From NCBI RefSeq assembly GCF_000333015.1, contig NZ_BANT01000038.1:1-52660 (forward strand): a stretch of DNA of 52,660 nt, read 5' to 3'. A program made the translations under genes and the position numbers. Shown here piece by piece: positions 8,209 to 16,956 of the stretch; position 1 is the stretch's first letter, and each line of letters starts with the position of its first letter. Under the pieces are notes generated by a model. The model was not told where the DNA came from, made no database searches, and was given only the letters and a program-made list of their open reading frames with translations. This DNA comes from Gordonia hirsuta DSM 44140 = NBRC 16056 (lineage in GTDB: Bacteria > Actinomycetota > Actinomycetes > Mycobacteriales > Mycobacteriaceae).

Positions 8209-9660
8209 CTAGTAGATGTGGACCACAGCGTTGTCGCCGCCACGGCAGGTGACCACTCCCGACCCCGACGGCGAGCACGACATCGCGTAGCTGCCGCCGG
8301 TGACCGGGCTGCGCGCGACGATCCCCCGGGCCTCGCCCATCGCCCCGGAGTTCAGATAGACACGACGCACCTCGATCGCGAACGGGCAGGTGGTGACCGA
8401 GGTGCCCACCGCGACCCCGTCCGCACAGACCGCGGCCCCGGCCGGCGGACCTGCGGCCTGCGGCTGCTCGGCCGGTGACCGCGGTACGACGCTGGTCATC
8501 GTCGTGGTCGATGGTGCCGCGGCACCATCCCCGTCGCTGTTGTTGAAAGCCAGGTAGTAGACCCCCAGACCGATCAGCGCGGCGACCAGCAGCCCGATCA
8601 GACCAGCCAGCAGCACCGTCAGCGCCGACCCGGACTTCTCCGGGGCGTACTGCGGTGCGGTGTACTGCTGCGGACCGGTGTAGTACTGGGGTCCCGAGTA
8701 CTGCTGGGGACCCGAGTACTGCTGGGGACCGGAGTAGTACTGGGGCCCGGAGGGAGCGATCATCGTCTGATCGGCGAAGGCCTGGGTCGGCCCGGGCGCC
8801 GCGGGCGGCACCGCGGTGAAAGAGGTCGGGGCCTCGGCGCTGAGGGCCTGCCGCGCGACGACCCCGAGTTCCCGCGCCGTGGCGAACCGGTGCGCCGGAT
8901 CCTTGGCGAGCCCGCGCGCGAGCACCGGATTCAGCGTCGGCGGCAGCGCCGGATTGAGCGCCGTCACGTCGGGGACCTGATTGAGCACCGTCGCCTTGAT
9001 CACCGCACTGACGGTCTCGCCCTGGAACGGCGGCCGGCCGGTGAGCAGCTCGAACAGGACCGCCGAGAGCGAGTAGACGTCCGAGGCCGAGGAGACGGGG
9101 GCGCCGTCGAGTTGTTCGGGGGCCAGATAAGCCGTCGAACCGATGGCCGTACCGGTCTTGGTCAGCCCCGAATCGGTGCCGTCGTGAGCGATACCGAAGT
9201 CCACCAGATAGGCGAACCCGGTCGGCGTCACCAGCACGTTCTCCGGCTTGACGTCACGGTGGACCACTCCGGCCTCATGGGCGGCGTCCAGTGCCGCACC
9301 CACCTGTTCGACGATGTCGACGGCCTGTTCGGGCGCCAGTGTGCCCTCGCGCACCAGCACCTGGCGCAGGTTCTCCCCCTCGACCAGCCGCATGTCCAGG
9401 TACAGCGTGCCGTCGATCTCCCCGAAGTCATGGATCGGGATGATGTGCGGCTCACCCAGCCGGGCCACCAGCTGGCATTCGCGGCGGAAGCGTTCGGCGA
9501 AGGTCCCGTCGTCCACCCCGGACCCGCCCAGGAGTTTCAGTGCCACGTTCCGGTCGCGCACCGTGTCGTAGGCCCGATAGACCTCGCCCATCCCGCCGCG
9601 GCCGATCAGGCCGTCCAGGCGGTAGGGACCGAACTGGGTACCCACCCTGTCGTGCATCAC
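8209..9660 (-). CDS. Transmembrane Ser/Thr protein kinase (PknF/PknI-like)
   Basis: 483 residues. The kinase domain (13-270) is complete: the GRGGMGEVY glycine loop, Lys42 in VALKLL, HRDVKPEN (134-141), DFG (154-156), the activation-loop TxTGTAIGSTAYLAPEQ and DVYSLSAVLFELLTG. A Pro/Gln/Tyr linker at about 302-340 holds imperfect repeats of GPQQYS and GPQYY. One membrane helix spans 347-371. The extracellular part (about 110 residues) has four cysteines (412, 425, 462, 472) and no PASTA repeats, as in PknF-type kinases. Start is GTG at 9660 or ATG at 9657; a GGAGG lies 7 and 10 bases before them. The tetR stop is only one base upstream, so the two are one operon. Confidence 0.9.
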   Translation of the reverse strand: MMHDRVGTQFGPYRLDGLIGRGGMGEVYRAYDTVRDRNVALKLLGGSGVDDGTFAERFRRECQLVARLGEPHIIPIHDFGEIDGTLYLDMRLVEGENLRQVLVREGTLAPEQAVDIVEQVGAALDAAHEAGVVHRDVKPENVLVTPTGFAYLVDFGIAHDGTDSGLTKTGTAIGSTAYLAPEQLDGAPVSSASDVYSLSAVLFELLTGRPPFQGETVSAVIKATVLNQVPDVTALNPALPPTLNPVLARGLAKDPAHRFATARELGVVARQALSAEAPTSFTAVPPAAPGPTQAFADQTMIAPSGPQYYSGPQQYSGPQQYSGPQYYTGPQQYTAPQYAPEKSGSALTVLLAGLIGLLVAALIGLGVYYLAFNNSDGDGAAAPSTTTMTSVVPRSPAEQPQAAGPPAGAAVCADGVAVGTSVTTCPFAIEVRRVYLNSGAMGEARGIVARSPVTGGSYAMSCSPSGSGVVTCRGGDNAVVHIY

Positions 9661-9661
9661 G

Positions 9662-10279
9662 TCACGTCCTCCACTCCCCCATGCCGAGCAGCACCATCAC
9701 CAACTGCTTCTCGGCACGCCGTATCAATGCGTCCTCGGTGGCCGGCCGGCCGTCCCCGTCGAGCAGATCCGCGACGGTGGTCATCATGATAGAGACGATC
9801 AGGTCGGCGGCGACCTCCAGATCGTCGGCCTCCCACTGCGCCAGCGCCGGCACCCGGGCCAGGTCGATCGCCAGTTCGCGGGAGAACAGCCGCAGCTCGG
9901 TGTCGATGGCCCGGCGCACCTCGGCGACACCGCCGTGCTGCTCCCGGACCAAGAACTGGAATTTGGCCCGCTCGGCGTGCACATGACGCTGCAGGATCGC
10001 CAGCGATTCGCGCGCGATCGGCATCCCGCTCTTGGCCAGATCCCGCCGCCCCTCCCGCAGGGCACGCCGCAGCACCCGCATGGAGTCCTCGACCAGCGTG
10101 ATGCCCAGATCCTCCATCGAGGCGAAGTGCCGGTAGAAGGCGGTGGGCACGATGCCCGCACCGCGGGCGACCTCGCGCAGCGACAGACTGCCGAATGAAC
10201 GGTCGTGCACCAATTCGATGGTGCGGTCGAGCAGAGCCTGCCGGGTCTGCTCCTTCTTCTCCGCTCGTGATCCAGCCAC
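9662..10279 (-). CDS. TetR family regulator, candidate regulator of the desaturase operon
   Basis: 205 residues. The N-terminal helix-turn-helix is typical of the family: TRQALLDRTIELV, then SLSLREVARGAGIVPTAFYRHFASMEDL. The C-terminal ligand domain is all-helical with charged, lipid-regulator-like composition. It is divergent from the ferredoxin reductase / desaturase pair at 10423-12728 with 143 bases between, a position suggesting it responds to acyl-CoA or fatty acid and controls that pair. It is also the first gene before the kinase. GTG at 10279 is preceded by TAGACT six bases upstream, which supports a leaderless start. Confidence 0.85.
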   Translation of the reverse strand: MAGSRAEKKEQTRQALLDRTIELVHDRSFGSLSLREVARGAGIVPTAFYRHFASMEDLGITLVEDSMRVLRRALREGRRDLAKSGMPIARESLAILQRHVHAERAKFQFLVREQHGGVAEVRRAIDTELRLFSRELAIDLARVPALAQWEADDLEVAADLIVSIMMTTVADLLDGDGRPATEDALIRRAEKQLVMVLLGMGEWRT

Positions 10280-10285
10280 CGCACC

Positions 10286-10291
10286 AGTCTA
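10286..10291 (-). promoter_or_regulatory. -10 box for leaderless tetR transcript
   Basis: On the minus strand this reads TAGACT (TANNNT) and ends 6 bases before the GTG start at 10279. A nearby TGAC-C-GTCA palindrome at 10297-10305 could be an operator for the regulator itself. Inferred from position. Confidence 0.35.
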
Positions 10292-10356
10292 GGCGGTGAC
10301 CGTCAACACAGCCCCGCGCCCTTGCATCGCCGTTTCGCCATGTGTCATTGTTCTTG

Positions 10357-10364
10357 GTGTACAC
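10357..10364. promoter_or_regulatory. GTGTACAC palindrome in the desaturase promoter region
   Basis: An 8-base perfect palindrome sits in the 143-base divergent region between tetR and the ferredoxin reductase, 58 bases before the reductase ATG and just downstream of a TTGTTC -35-like element (10348-10353). It may be part of a regulator site for the desaturase operon. Low confidence because the half-sites are short. Confidence 0.25.
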
Positions 10365-10422
10365 ACGTTCACTCAATACGGCGACAGCCCCGCCGGAACG
10401 TTCAGTCCGAAGGAGACACACC

Positions 10423-11499
10423 ATGGCACGCCGACTCGCAGGCCTCCTTGAGAATCTGGTCGAGGCGACCGCGACCCCCTACCCCGTCGACCGCTACCTC
10501 GAGTTCGTCAACCCGATGCTCACCTGGCGCGAGACCCGCGCCAAGGTGCTCCGGCGCGAACTGCAGACCGACCGGACCGTGACCCTGACCCTGACACCCA
10601 CCCGCCAGTGGAAAGGACATACCGCAGGCCAGTATATCGAGGTCAGCGCCGTTGTCGACGGCGTCCGTCATCGCCGGTTCTTCTCCCCGGCCAACGCCGA
10701 AAACGGTGACGGGACCATCGAACTGACGGTCACCGCACACGACGACGGCTTCATCTCCAAACACCTGCGCTCGCAGCTGCAGGTCGGCGATGTCGTCGGC
10801 CTGAGCGCCGCAGCCGGCGAGTTCGTTCTACCGGCACAGCGCCCGGAGCACACCGTTCTCGTCAGCGGCGGCAGCGGCATTACACCTGTCATCTCAATGC
10901 TGCGCACATTGGTGGCTGAGGGACACACCAAACCCGTCACCCTGGTGCACTACGCCCGGGATCCGCAGGACGTTCCGTATGCGGCGGAACTCACCGCACT
11001 GGCGAATTCCGTCGACAACGTCGACGTCCGGTTCCGCTACACCCGCGGTGCCGACGGTGAGCACTTCACCCCGGCCCACCTCGACGGACTGGCCGATGCC
11101 GACGGTGCACAGGTGTTCCTGTGCGGCCCGGCGTCGTTGATGGCTGCGGTGAAGGACGACATGGCCGACCGCGGCCTGAGCGACCGGCTGCACAGCGAGG
11201 CGTTCACCGTCGACACCTCCCCGGTGATCGACCCGAACCAGCCCATCACCGGCACCGTGACCTACACCGAATCGGACCTGTCCAGCAGCAACGACGGCCG
11301 CACCATCCTGGAGCAGGCCGAGGCCGCCGGCCTGAGCCCGGAATACGGGTGCCGGATGGGTATCTGCTTCTCGTGCACCTCGGTGCGCAGGTCCGGCTGC
11401 ACCCGCAACATCCTGACCGGCGAACTCGATTCCGAGGCCGATCAGCCGATCCAGATCTGCGTCAACGCCCCCGTCGGCGACGTCGACATCGAACTCTGA
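10423..11499 (+). CDS. Ferredoxin reductase, desaturase electron donor (Rv3230c-like)
   Basis: 358 residues combining an FAD-binding barrel (about 45-145; RRFFSPAN), an NAD(P)-binding domain (about 150-265; VSGGSGITPVISML and FLCGPASL), and a C-terminal plant-type 2Fe-2S ferredoxin domain with Cys310, Cys315, Cys318 and Cys346 in C-x4-C-x2-C spacing. One extra Cys (326) lies in the loop. This architecture matches the mycobacterial oxidoreductase Rv3230c, which supplies electrons to the acyl-CoA desaturase DesA3, and the next gene is exactly such a desaturase. ATG at 10423 follows AAGGAG by 7 bases; an upstream GTG at 10342 has no ribosome site and would add a non-family extension. Confidence 0.9.
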   Translation: MARRLAGLLENLVEATATPYPVDRYLEFVNPMLTWRETRAKVLRRELQTDRTVTLTLTPTRQWKGHTAGQYIEVSAVVDGVRHRRFFSPANAENGDGTIELTVTAHDDGFISKHLRSQLQVGDVVGLSAAAGEFVLPAQRPEHTVLVSGGSGITPVISMLRTLVAEGHTKPVTLVHYARDPQDVPYAAELTALANSVDNVDVRFRYTRGADGEHFTPAHLDGLADADGAQVFLCGPASLMAAVKDDMADRGLSDRLHSEAFTVDTSPVIDPNQPITGTVTYTESDLSSSNDGRTILEQAEAAGLSPEYGCRMGICFSCTSVRRSGCTRNILTGELDSEADQPIQICVNAPVGDVDIEL

Positions 11500-11528
11500 C
11501 CCACCCCGAGACCTTCAGGAGCACTGAC

Positions 11529-12728
11529 ATGGCCATCAACATCACCGACTACTTCCCCACCGCCACGAAGCGGGGCCGCGACGCCGAGGTGGTCGAGGTC
11601 AACCTGACCGCCGCCCAGGTCGAAGAGATCGGCAATGAACTCGACGCGATCCGCACCCGCGTCGTGGACTCCCTCGGCCAGGCCGACCGCGACTACATCT
11701 ACGGCATCATCGGCGCGCAGCGGAAGCTCGAGTTCGCCGGCCGCGCGGCGATGTACGTCCCGTTCCTCCCGCCGGTGTGGCTGGCCGGGGTCGCCGCCTT
11801 GGGTGCGGCCAAGATCCTGGACAACATGGAGATCGGCCACAACGTGATGCACGGACAGTACGACTGGATGCGCGAGGACACCTACAACTCGCGCCAGTTC
11901 GACTGGGACAACGTCGTGCCCGGTGAGCAGTGGAAGCACAGCCACAACTACCTGCACCACACGTTCACCAACGTGCTCGACGAGGATCGCGATATCGGCT
12001 ACGGCATCCTGCGCATGGCCCGCGACCAGAAGTGGAACCCCTACTACCTGGGCAACCTGGGCTACGCCACCGCCCTGATGCTGCTGTTCGAGTGGGGCGT
12101 CATGCTGCACGACCTGGAGGTGGAGAACGTCCTGGCCGGCAAGCGCAAGTGGACCGACATCAAGGGTCTGGTCAAGGGGATGTGGAACAAGGCTTCCAAG
12201 CAGGTCGCCAAGGACTACGTCATCTACCCGGCGCTGACCGGTCCGTTCTTCCTGACCACGCTGATCGGCAACGCCGGAGCGAACCTGATCCGCAACGTCT
12301 GGGCGTACTCGATCATCTTCTGCGGCCACTTCCCCACCGGCGCGCAGACCTTCACCAAGGAGGAGGCCGAGAACGAGACCAAGGGCGAGTGGTACCTGCG
12401 CCAGATGCTCGGCTCGGCCAACATCGAGGGCAGCGACTTCTTCCACATCATGAGCGGCAACCTGAGCCATCAGATCGAACACCACCTGTTCCCCGATGTG
12501 CCGGCCAACCGGTACCCGGAGATGGCGAAGGAGGTCCGGGCGCTGTGCGAGAAGTACGACCTGCCGTACAACACCGGTTCGCTGCGCCATCAGCTCGGCT
12601 CCACCTGGTCGAAGATCGCCAAGCTGTCGCTGCCGAACTTCATGACCCGCGACGACAACAACGTCGTGCTCAACATCGAGCGGCACGGTGAGGACGCCAA
12701 GGCGACCCGCTCACAGAAGATCGCCTGA
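11529..12728 (+). CDS. desA3: Membrane fatty-acyl-CoA desaturase (DesA3-like)
   Basis: 399 residues. The three histidine boxes of membrane di-iron desaturases are intact: GHNVMH (His104, His108), HSHNYLHH (His137, 139, 143, 144) and HQIEHH (His314, 318, 319). Hydrophobic segments lie around residues 75-100 and 175-200, with a third near 240-265. This fits the DesA3 delta-9 stearoyl-CoA desaturase group that makes oleic acid for membrane and storage lipids. AGGAG lies 7 bases before ATG at 11529, and the gene follows its reductase partner by 29 bases. A strong hairpin at 12749-12790 ends the transcript. Confidence 0.88.
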   Translation: MAINITDYFPTATKRGRDAEVVEVNLTAAQVEEIGNELDAIRTRVVDSLGQADRDYIYGIIGAQRKLEFAGRAAMYVPFLPPVWLAGVAALGAAKILDNMEIGHNVMHGQYDWMREDTYNSRQFDWDNVVPGEQWKHSHNYLHHTFTNVLDEDRDIGYGILRMARDQKWNPYYLGNLGYATALMLLFEWGVMLHDLEVENVLAGKRKWTDIKGLVKGMWNKASKQVAKDYVIYPALTGPFFLTTLIGNAGANLIRNVWAYSIIFCGHFPTGAQTFTKEEAENETKGEWYLRQMLGSANIEGSDFFHIMSGNLSHQIEHHLFPDVPANRYPEMAKEVRALCEKYDLPYNTGSLRHQLGSTWSKIAKLSLPNFMTRDDNNVVLNIERHGEDAKATRSQKIA

Positions 12729-12748
12729 CCTCAGGCGCACGATCATCC

Positions 12749-12790
12749 CCAGGGCCCGGCCGCGGACGTCACGTCCCGGCCGGGCCCTGG
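12749..12790 (+). terminator. Strong hairpin terminator after the desaturase
   Basis: CCAGGGCCCGGCC at 12749-12761 pairs perfectly with GGCCGGGCCCTGG at 12778-12790, and the loop itself contains a GGACGT/ACGTCC palindrome, so the whole segment folds as one long hairpin. It begins 20 bases after the desaturase stop and is followed by TTTGT. An intrinsic terminator is very likely. Confidence 0.75.
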
Positions 12791-12866
12791 TTTGTCCTGA
12801 ACGGGCCCTGTAGTCCTGGGCGGGCCGGGTCGGTATCGTCGGGACCGACACGCAGAAGGAGTCATC

Positions 12867-13097
12867 GTGGTGGGCAAGATCGAACGCAACAAGGACATGC
12901 TGCAGGAGGCCGTGCAGAACACCGCGCACCGCGTCGGGTCGATCGCCTCGATCATCACCACCGCCGTCGTGGACGTCACCCGGGAGGTCGGCGATCTGAT
13001 CAGCGACGGCTTCGAGATGCGCGAGGCCGCCAAACAGGCCCGACTGGACGCCGGATCCGACGACGACACCTCTACCGACGGCGGGGCAGCGCACTGA
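12867..13097 (+). CDS. Small conserved-looking hypothetical protein preceding recQ
   Basis: 76 residues, no recognised family. The sequence is mostly an amphipathic helix (about residues 8-60; [20 protein letters not shown]) and ends in an acidic Asp/Ser/Thr tail. Start is GTG at 12867 or GTG at 12870, with AAGGAG at 12856-12861 giving spacings of 5 or 8 bases; a TATCGT -10-like element lies just upstream. Its TGA overlaps the apparent CTG start of recQ (CTGA), so translation of recQ may depend on ribosomes finishing this gene. The charged helical character could suit a peripheral membrane or regulatory protein, but no role is assigned. Confidence 0.65.
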   Translation: MVGKIERNKDMLQEAVQNTAHRVGSIASIITTAVVDVTREVGDLISDGFEMREAAKQARLDAGSDDDTSTDGGAAH

Positions 13098-14920
13098 CCG
13101 CAGAGCAGGTCCTGCGCACCGTCTTCGGTTACGACGACTTCCGCGGTGACCAGGCCGCGATCGTCGAGCAGGTGATCGGCGGCGGCGACGCCGTGGTCCT
13201 GATGCCCACCGGCGGCGGCAAGAGCCTGTGCTACCAGATCCCGGCCCTGGTGCGCGAGGGCTGCGCGATCGTCGTCTCTCCGCTGATCGCCCTGATGGCC
13301 GACCAGGTCGGCGCACTGCAGCAACTCGGCGTCCGTGCGGCCTACCTGAACTCCACCCAGAGCTTCGACGAACGCCGCGAGGTGGAAGAGGCCTTCCTTT
13401 CCGGCGAGCTGGAGCTGCTGTACATCGCCCCCGAACGCCTCAGCGGCACCGGCACCCGTGAACTGCTCTCGCGCGGAAGGCTCAGCCTGATCGCCATCGA
13501 CGAGGCGCACTGCGTCTCCCAGTGGGGCCACGACTTCCGGCCCGACTATCTGGCCCTGGGCGAACTCGCGCAGCTGTGGCCGGAGGTGCCGCGCATCGCG
13601 CTGACGGCCACCGCCACCGATCGCACCCACCGGGAGATCACCGAGCGGCTGCACCTGGAGCGGGCGCGGCACTTCGTCTCCAGCTTCGACCGGCCCAACA
13701 TCACCTACCGGATCGAATCGAAGAACCGGGTGCAGCAGCAGCTGCTGGAGTTCATCCGCACCGAGGGTTTCGAGGACGGCGTTGCGCTGACCGGCATCGT
13801 CTACGCGCTCAGCCGCAAGAGCGTGGAGAAGATCGCGAAGTTCTTGTCCGACAACGGCATCGACGCCATGCCGTACCACGCCGGGATGGATCCGGCCGTC
13901 CGCGAGGCGACGCTGCGGCGGTTCCTGCGCGAGGACGGCGTCGTGGTGGTGGCGACCATCGCCTTCGGCATGGGGATCGACAAACCCGATGTGCGTTTCG
14001 TGGCCCACGTGGATCTGCCCAAGAGCGTCGAAGGCTACTACCAGGAGACCGGCCGCGCCGGACGCGACGGACTGCCGTCGGTGGCGTGGATGGCCTACGG
14101 TCTGGCCGATGTGGTGCAGCAGCGACGGCTGATCGACATGTCCGACGGCGACCAGGCCCACCGCATGGCCCAGGGCCGGCTGCTCGATGCGATGCTCGCC
14201 CTGTGCGAGACGGCGACCTGCCGCCGGCAGCAGCTGCTGCGCTACTTCGGCCAGGAGATCGCCCCGTGCGGCAACTGCGACACCTGCCTGAATCCGCCGC
14301 AGACCTGGGACGGGACGGTCGCCGCCCAGAAGGCGCTGAGCACCGTCTGGCGGCTGGACCGCGAATACGGCGGGCAGCGCTACGGCGCCGGTCACCTCAT
14401 CGACATCCTGCTGGGCAAACCGAACGACCGCACCCAGCAGCACGGACACGAACGTCTGTCGACCTTCGGCATCGGCACCGAACTGACCGCCCAGCAGTGG
14501 CAGGGCGTCTTCCGGCAGCTGATCGCCCAGGGCCATCTGGCCCCGCACGGCGAGTACGGGGTGCTCACCCTGACCGGATCCTCGGCGGCGGTGCTGCGCG
14601 GCGACCTGCCGGTGACCTTCCGCACCGAACCCGAACGCACCCGTCCGGCCCGCTCCGGCGGCGCCAAGCGCACCGACACCGGACTGTCCGGGGACGACGG
14701 TGCCCTGTTCGAGGCCTTGCGCCGCTGGCGCGCCGCGGTGGCCAAGGAGGCCGACGCACCCGCGTACACCGTCTTCGCCAACAAGACCCTCGAGGCACTG
14801 GCCCAGCTGCGGCCCACCAGCGAAGCCGAACTGCTCACCGTCTCCGGTATCGGTCAGGCCAAAGCCGACAAGTACGGCTCGGACGTGCTCGCGGTGATCG
14901 CCGAGTTCGCCGCCGCCTGA
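13094..14920 (+). CDS. recQ: ATP-dependent DNA helicase RecQ
   Basis: 608 residues if translated from CTG at 13094. It unwinds DNA 3'-5' in recombination and fork repair. Visible: the N-terminal [10 protein letters not shown] (RecQ motif 0), Walker A MPTGGGKS near 37, IDEAHC near 136, [16 protein letters not shown] and [10 protein letters not shown], then the zinc-binding RQC cysteines around 372-400 (CETATC, CGNCDTC), a winged helix, and an HRDC domain (about 533-605; [16 protein letters not shown]). No ATG, GTG or TTG exists in frame from 12866 to 13171; the first (GTG 13172) would remove motif 0. CTG overlapping the upstream TGA is therefore the best start. Length is normal for the family. 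Confidence 0.9.
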   Translation: MTAEQVLRTVFGYDDFRGDQAAIVEQVIGGGDAVVLMPTGGGKSLCYQIPALVREGCAIVVSPLIALMADQVGALQQLGVRAAYLNSTQSFDERREVEEAFLSGELELLYIAPERLSGTGTRELLSRGRLSLIAIDEAHCVSQWGHDFRPDYLALGELAQLWPEVPRIALTATATDRTHREITERLHLERARHFVSSFDRPNITYRIESKNRVQQQLLEFIRTEGFEDGVALTGIVYALSRKSVEKIAKFLSDNGIDAMPYHAGMDPAVREATLRRFLREDGVVVVATIAFGMGIDKPDVRFVAHVDLPKSVEGYYQETGRAGRDGLPSVAWMAYGLADVVQQRRLIDMSDGDQAHRMAQGRLLDAMLALCETATCRRQQLLRYFGQEIAPCGNCDTCLNPPQTWDGTVAAQKALSTVWRLDREYGGQRYGAGHLIDILLGKPNDRTQQHGHERLSTFGIGTELTAQQWQGVFRQLIAQGHLAPHGEYGVLTLTGSSAAVLRGDLPVTFRTEPERTRPARSGGAKRTDTGLSGDDGALFEALRRWRAAVAKEADAPAYTVFANKTLEALAQLRPTSEAELLTVSGIGQAKADKYGSDVLAVIAEFAAA

Positions 14921-15027
14921 CCCCCTTCCGGCCCGCGCGGGCGGGTTCAAATCATGCTGAGCACAATTGTGGGTCGCCGGGCGGAACCGGACGTACAGTA
15001 AATCGTTCGCCGAAATCGGAGGCACAG

Positions 15028-15555
15028 GTGACGAACGTCTTCTCGCAGGTCGATAACACTATCTCGGTTCCGGCCGCACCGGCATCGGCCTGGCAGCGCG
15101 CCTTCGCCTTCCCCGATCCGGTCAACGACTACGCCGCCCGCTCCACCGCCGGGCTGGTGATCGTGCTCGCCGCCGCGGCGATCGCGGTGAACCAGTGGTG
15201 GCTGTACGCGATCTTGGCGACCGGCTTCGCCCTGCGGGTGGCCGGCGGGCCCCGCTACTCCCCGTTCGGGCGGCTGGCCGTGCACGTGATCGTGCCGCAG
15301 GTGGTCCGCCGGGAGAAGATCGTCGCCGGCCCGCCGAAGCGCTTCGCCCAGGCCGTGGGACTGGCGTTCTCCGGTACCGCTCTGGTGCTGTCGCTGCTGG
15401 GCTACGGGCTCGCCGCACAGATCGTGGTGGGCGCCCTGATCGGCGCGGCGTTCCTGGAATTCGCCTTCGGATTCTGCCTCGGTTGCGTGGCCTACGGGTA
15501 CCTGCAGCGCTGGGGCGTGGTGTCCCCGGACACCTGCGTGGATTGCGCCCTCTGA
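15028..15555 (+). CDS. DUF4395 family membrane protein
   Basis: 175 residues with four hydrophobic segments (about 34-55, 57-72, 112-132, 134-155). The end contains the family signature FGFCLGCVAYG with a CxxC-like pair, and a further CVDC near the C-terminus. DUF4395 proteins are conserved actinobacterial membrane proteins, often encoded beside thioredoxin-like or rhodanese genes, and the paired cysteines suggest redox or metal handling; the function is unknown. GTG at 15028 follows GGAGG by 5 bases, and TACAGT at 14994-14999 is a plausible -10. It stands alone between recQ and tmm. Confidence 0.75.
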   Translation: MTNVFSQVDNTISVPAAPASAWQRAFAFPDPVNDYAARSTAGLVIVLAAAAIAVNQWWLYAILATGFALRVAGGPRYSPFGRLAVHVIVPQVVRREKIVAGPPKRFAQAVGLAFSGTALVLSLLGYGLAAQIVVGALIGAAFLEFAFGFCLGCVAYGYLQRWGVVSPDTCVDCAL

Positions 15556-15621
15556 CACCGACGGAAACGGGCATGTTTCACAATTTGATATGGTCAGACC
15601 GCCTATAGAGGAGGTTTGCCC

Positions 15622-16956
15622 TTGTCTTCAGTAGCGATTATCGGTGCCGGACCCAGTGGTCTGGCGGTTCTGCGGGCGTTCGAAGCGGCTCGTGAAACCG
15701 GAGAAGATGTTCCCGATCTGGTGTGCTTCGAGAAGCAGTCCGACTGGGGTGGCCAGTGGAATTTCACCTGGCGCACCGGACTGGACGAGTACGGTGAGCC
15801 GGTCCACTCCAGCATGTACCGCAACCTGTGGTCCAACGGCCCCAAGGAGGGCCTGGAATTCGCTGACTACAGCTTCGACGAGCACTTCGGCCGGCCGATC
15901 TCGTCGTACCCGCCCCGCCCCGTGCTGTGGGACTACATCGCCGGCCGGGTCGCCCGCAGCGAGGTCCGCCAGTACATCCGTTTCGAGACCGCCGTGCGCT
16001 GGGTCAGCTACGACGAGAACACCGAGAAGTTCACCGTCACCAGCGCCCACCTGCCGACCGGAAAGGACTCCTCGCAGGAGTTCGACTACGTGATCGTCGC
16101 CAGCGGCCACTTCTCGTTCCCGAACTTCCCGTCGTTCCCGGGCATCGAGACCTTCGGTGGTCCGGTGATGCACGCACACGACTTCCGCGGCGCCGAAGGG
16201 CTGCGCGATAAGCACCTGCTGGTGATCGGCTCGAGCTACTCTGCCGAGGACATCGGCAGCCAGGCTTACAAGATGGGTGCGGCATCGGTGACCGCGTCCT
16301 ACCGCACCAGCCCCATGGGCTACGACTGGCCGGACCGTTTCGAGGAGCGCCCGTCGGTGGTGCGGTTCGAGAACGAGACCGCCCACTTCGCCGACGGCAC
16401 CTCCAAGGAGGTCGACGCGGTGATCTTCTGCACCGGATACCTGCACAAGTATCCGTTCCTGCCCGAAGAGCTGAGCCTGGACTCGCCCAACAACGTCTAC
16501 CCCGAGGGGCTGTACAAGGGTGTGGTGTGGGACGCCAACCCGAAGCTGTTCTACGTCGGCGCCCAGGACCAGTGGTTCACGTTCAACATGTTCGACGCAC
16601 AGGCCTGGTACGTCCGCGACATGATCCTGGGCCGCATCCCGATGCCGGATCCGGCCGAGCGCGCCGAGTCGATGGCCCGCTGGAAGGCACGCTTCGAGGC
16701 GATCGCCGACTACGACGACGAGATCCGTTTCCAGGGCGACTACGTCCAGGACCTGATCGACCGGACCGACTATCCCTCGTTCGACGTCGACGGTGTGGTG
16801 GAGATCTTCCTGGCGTGGATGCGCGATAAGGCCGCCGACATCATGAACTACCGGGACTACACCTACACCTCGGTGATGACCGGAACGCAGAGCATCCCGC
16901 ACCACACGCCGTGGATGAAGGAGCTCGACGACAGCCTGGAGCGCTACCTCAGCTGA
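15622..16956 (+). CDS. tmm: Trimethylamine monooxygenase (flavin-containing monooxygenase)
   Basis: 444 residues. Two Rossmann motifs (GAGPSG near 8 for FAD; IGSSYSAEDIGSQ for NADPH) flank the FMO-type middle. The match to known bacterial Tmm extends over the whole chain, for example CFEKQSDWGGQWNFTWRTG, HSSMYRNLWSNGPKE, HAHDFR, MGYDWP, GVVWDANPKLFY, WFTFNMFDAQAWYVRD and the C-terminal MTGTQSIPHHTPW. Tmm oxidises trimethylamine to its N-oxide with NADPH and O2 in the cytosol. TTG at 15622 is the start: a strong GAGGAGG (15609-15615) lies 6 bases before it. The gene converges on ppx with an 8-base overlap of the 3' ends. No demethylase or TMAO transporter is adjacent. Confidence 0.88.
   Translation: MSSVAIIGAGPSGLAVLRAFEAARETGEDVPDLVCFEKQSDWGGQWNFTWRTGLDEYGEPVHSSMYRNLWSNGPKEGLEFADYSFDEHFGRPISSYPPRPVLWDYIAGRVARSEVRQYIRFETAVRWVSYDENTEKFTVTSAHLPTGKDSSQEFDYVIVASGHFSFPNFPSFPGIETFGGPVMHAHDFRGAEGLRDKHLLVIGSSYSAEDIGSQAYKMGAASVTASYRTSPMGYDWPDRFEERPSVVRFENETAHFADGTSKEVDAVIFCTGYLHKYPFLPEELSLDSPNNVYPEGLYKGVVWDANPKLFYVGAQDQWFTFNMFDAQAWYVRDMILGRIPMPDPAERAESMARWKARFEAIADYDDEIRFQGDYVQDLIDRTDYPSFDVDGVVEIFLAWMRDKAADIMNYRDYTYTSVMTGTQSIPHHTPWMKELDDSLERYLS

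Noticed and set aside
10342..10422. An N-terminal extension of the ferredoxin reductase
   Set aside because: It would begin at GTG 10342 without a ribosome site and overlap the promoter region; ATG 10423 follows AAGGAG with ideal spacing.
12743..15025. A 760-codon open frame on the minus strand across recQ
   Set aside because: It is the high-GC antisense shadow of recQ; its composition is His/Gln/Gly/Arg-rich with no recognisable motif, while the plus-strand RecQ has all family motifs.
15556..15621. A riboswitch or structured leader before tmm
   Set aside because: The 66-base gap contains only promoter-like AT-rich sequence and a strong ribosome site; it is too short for a known riboswitch class.
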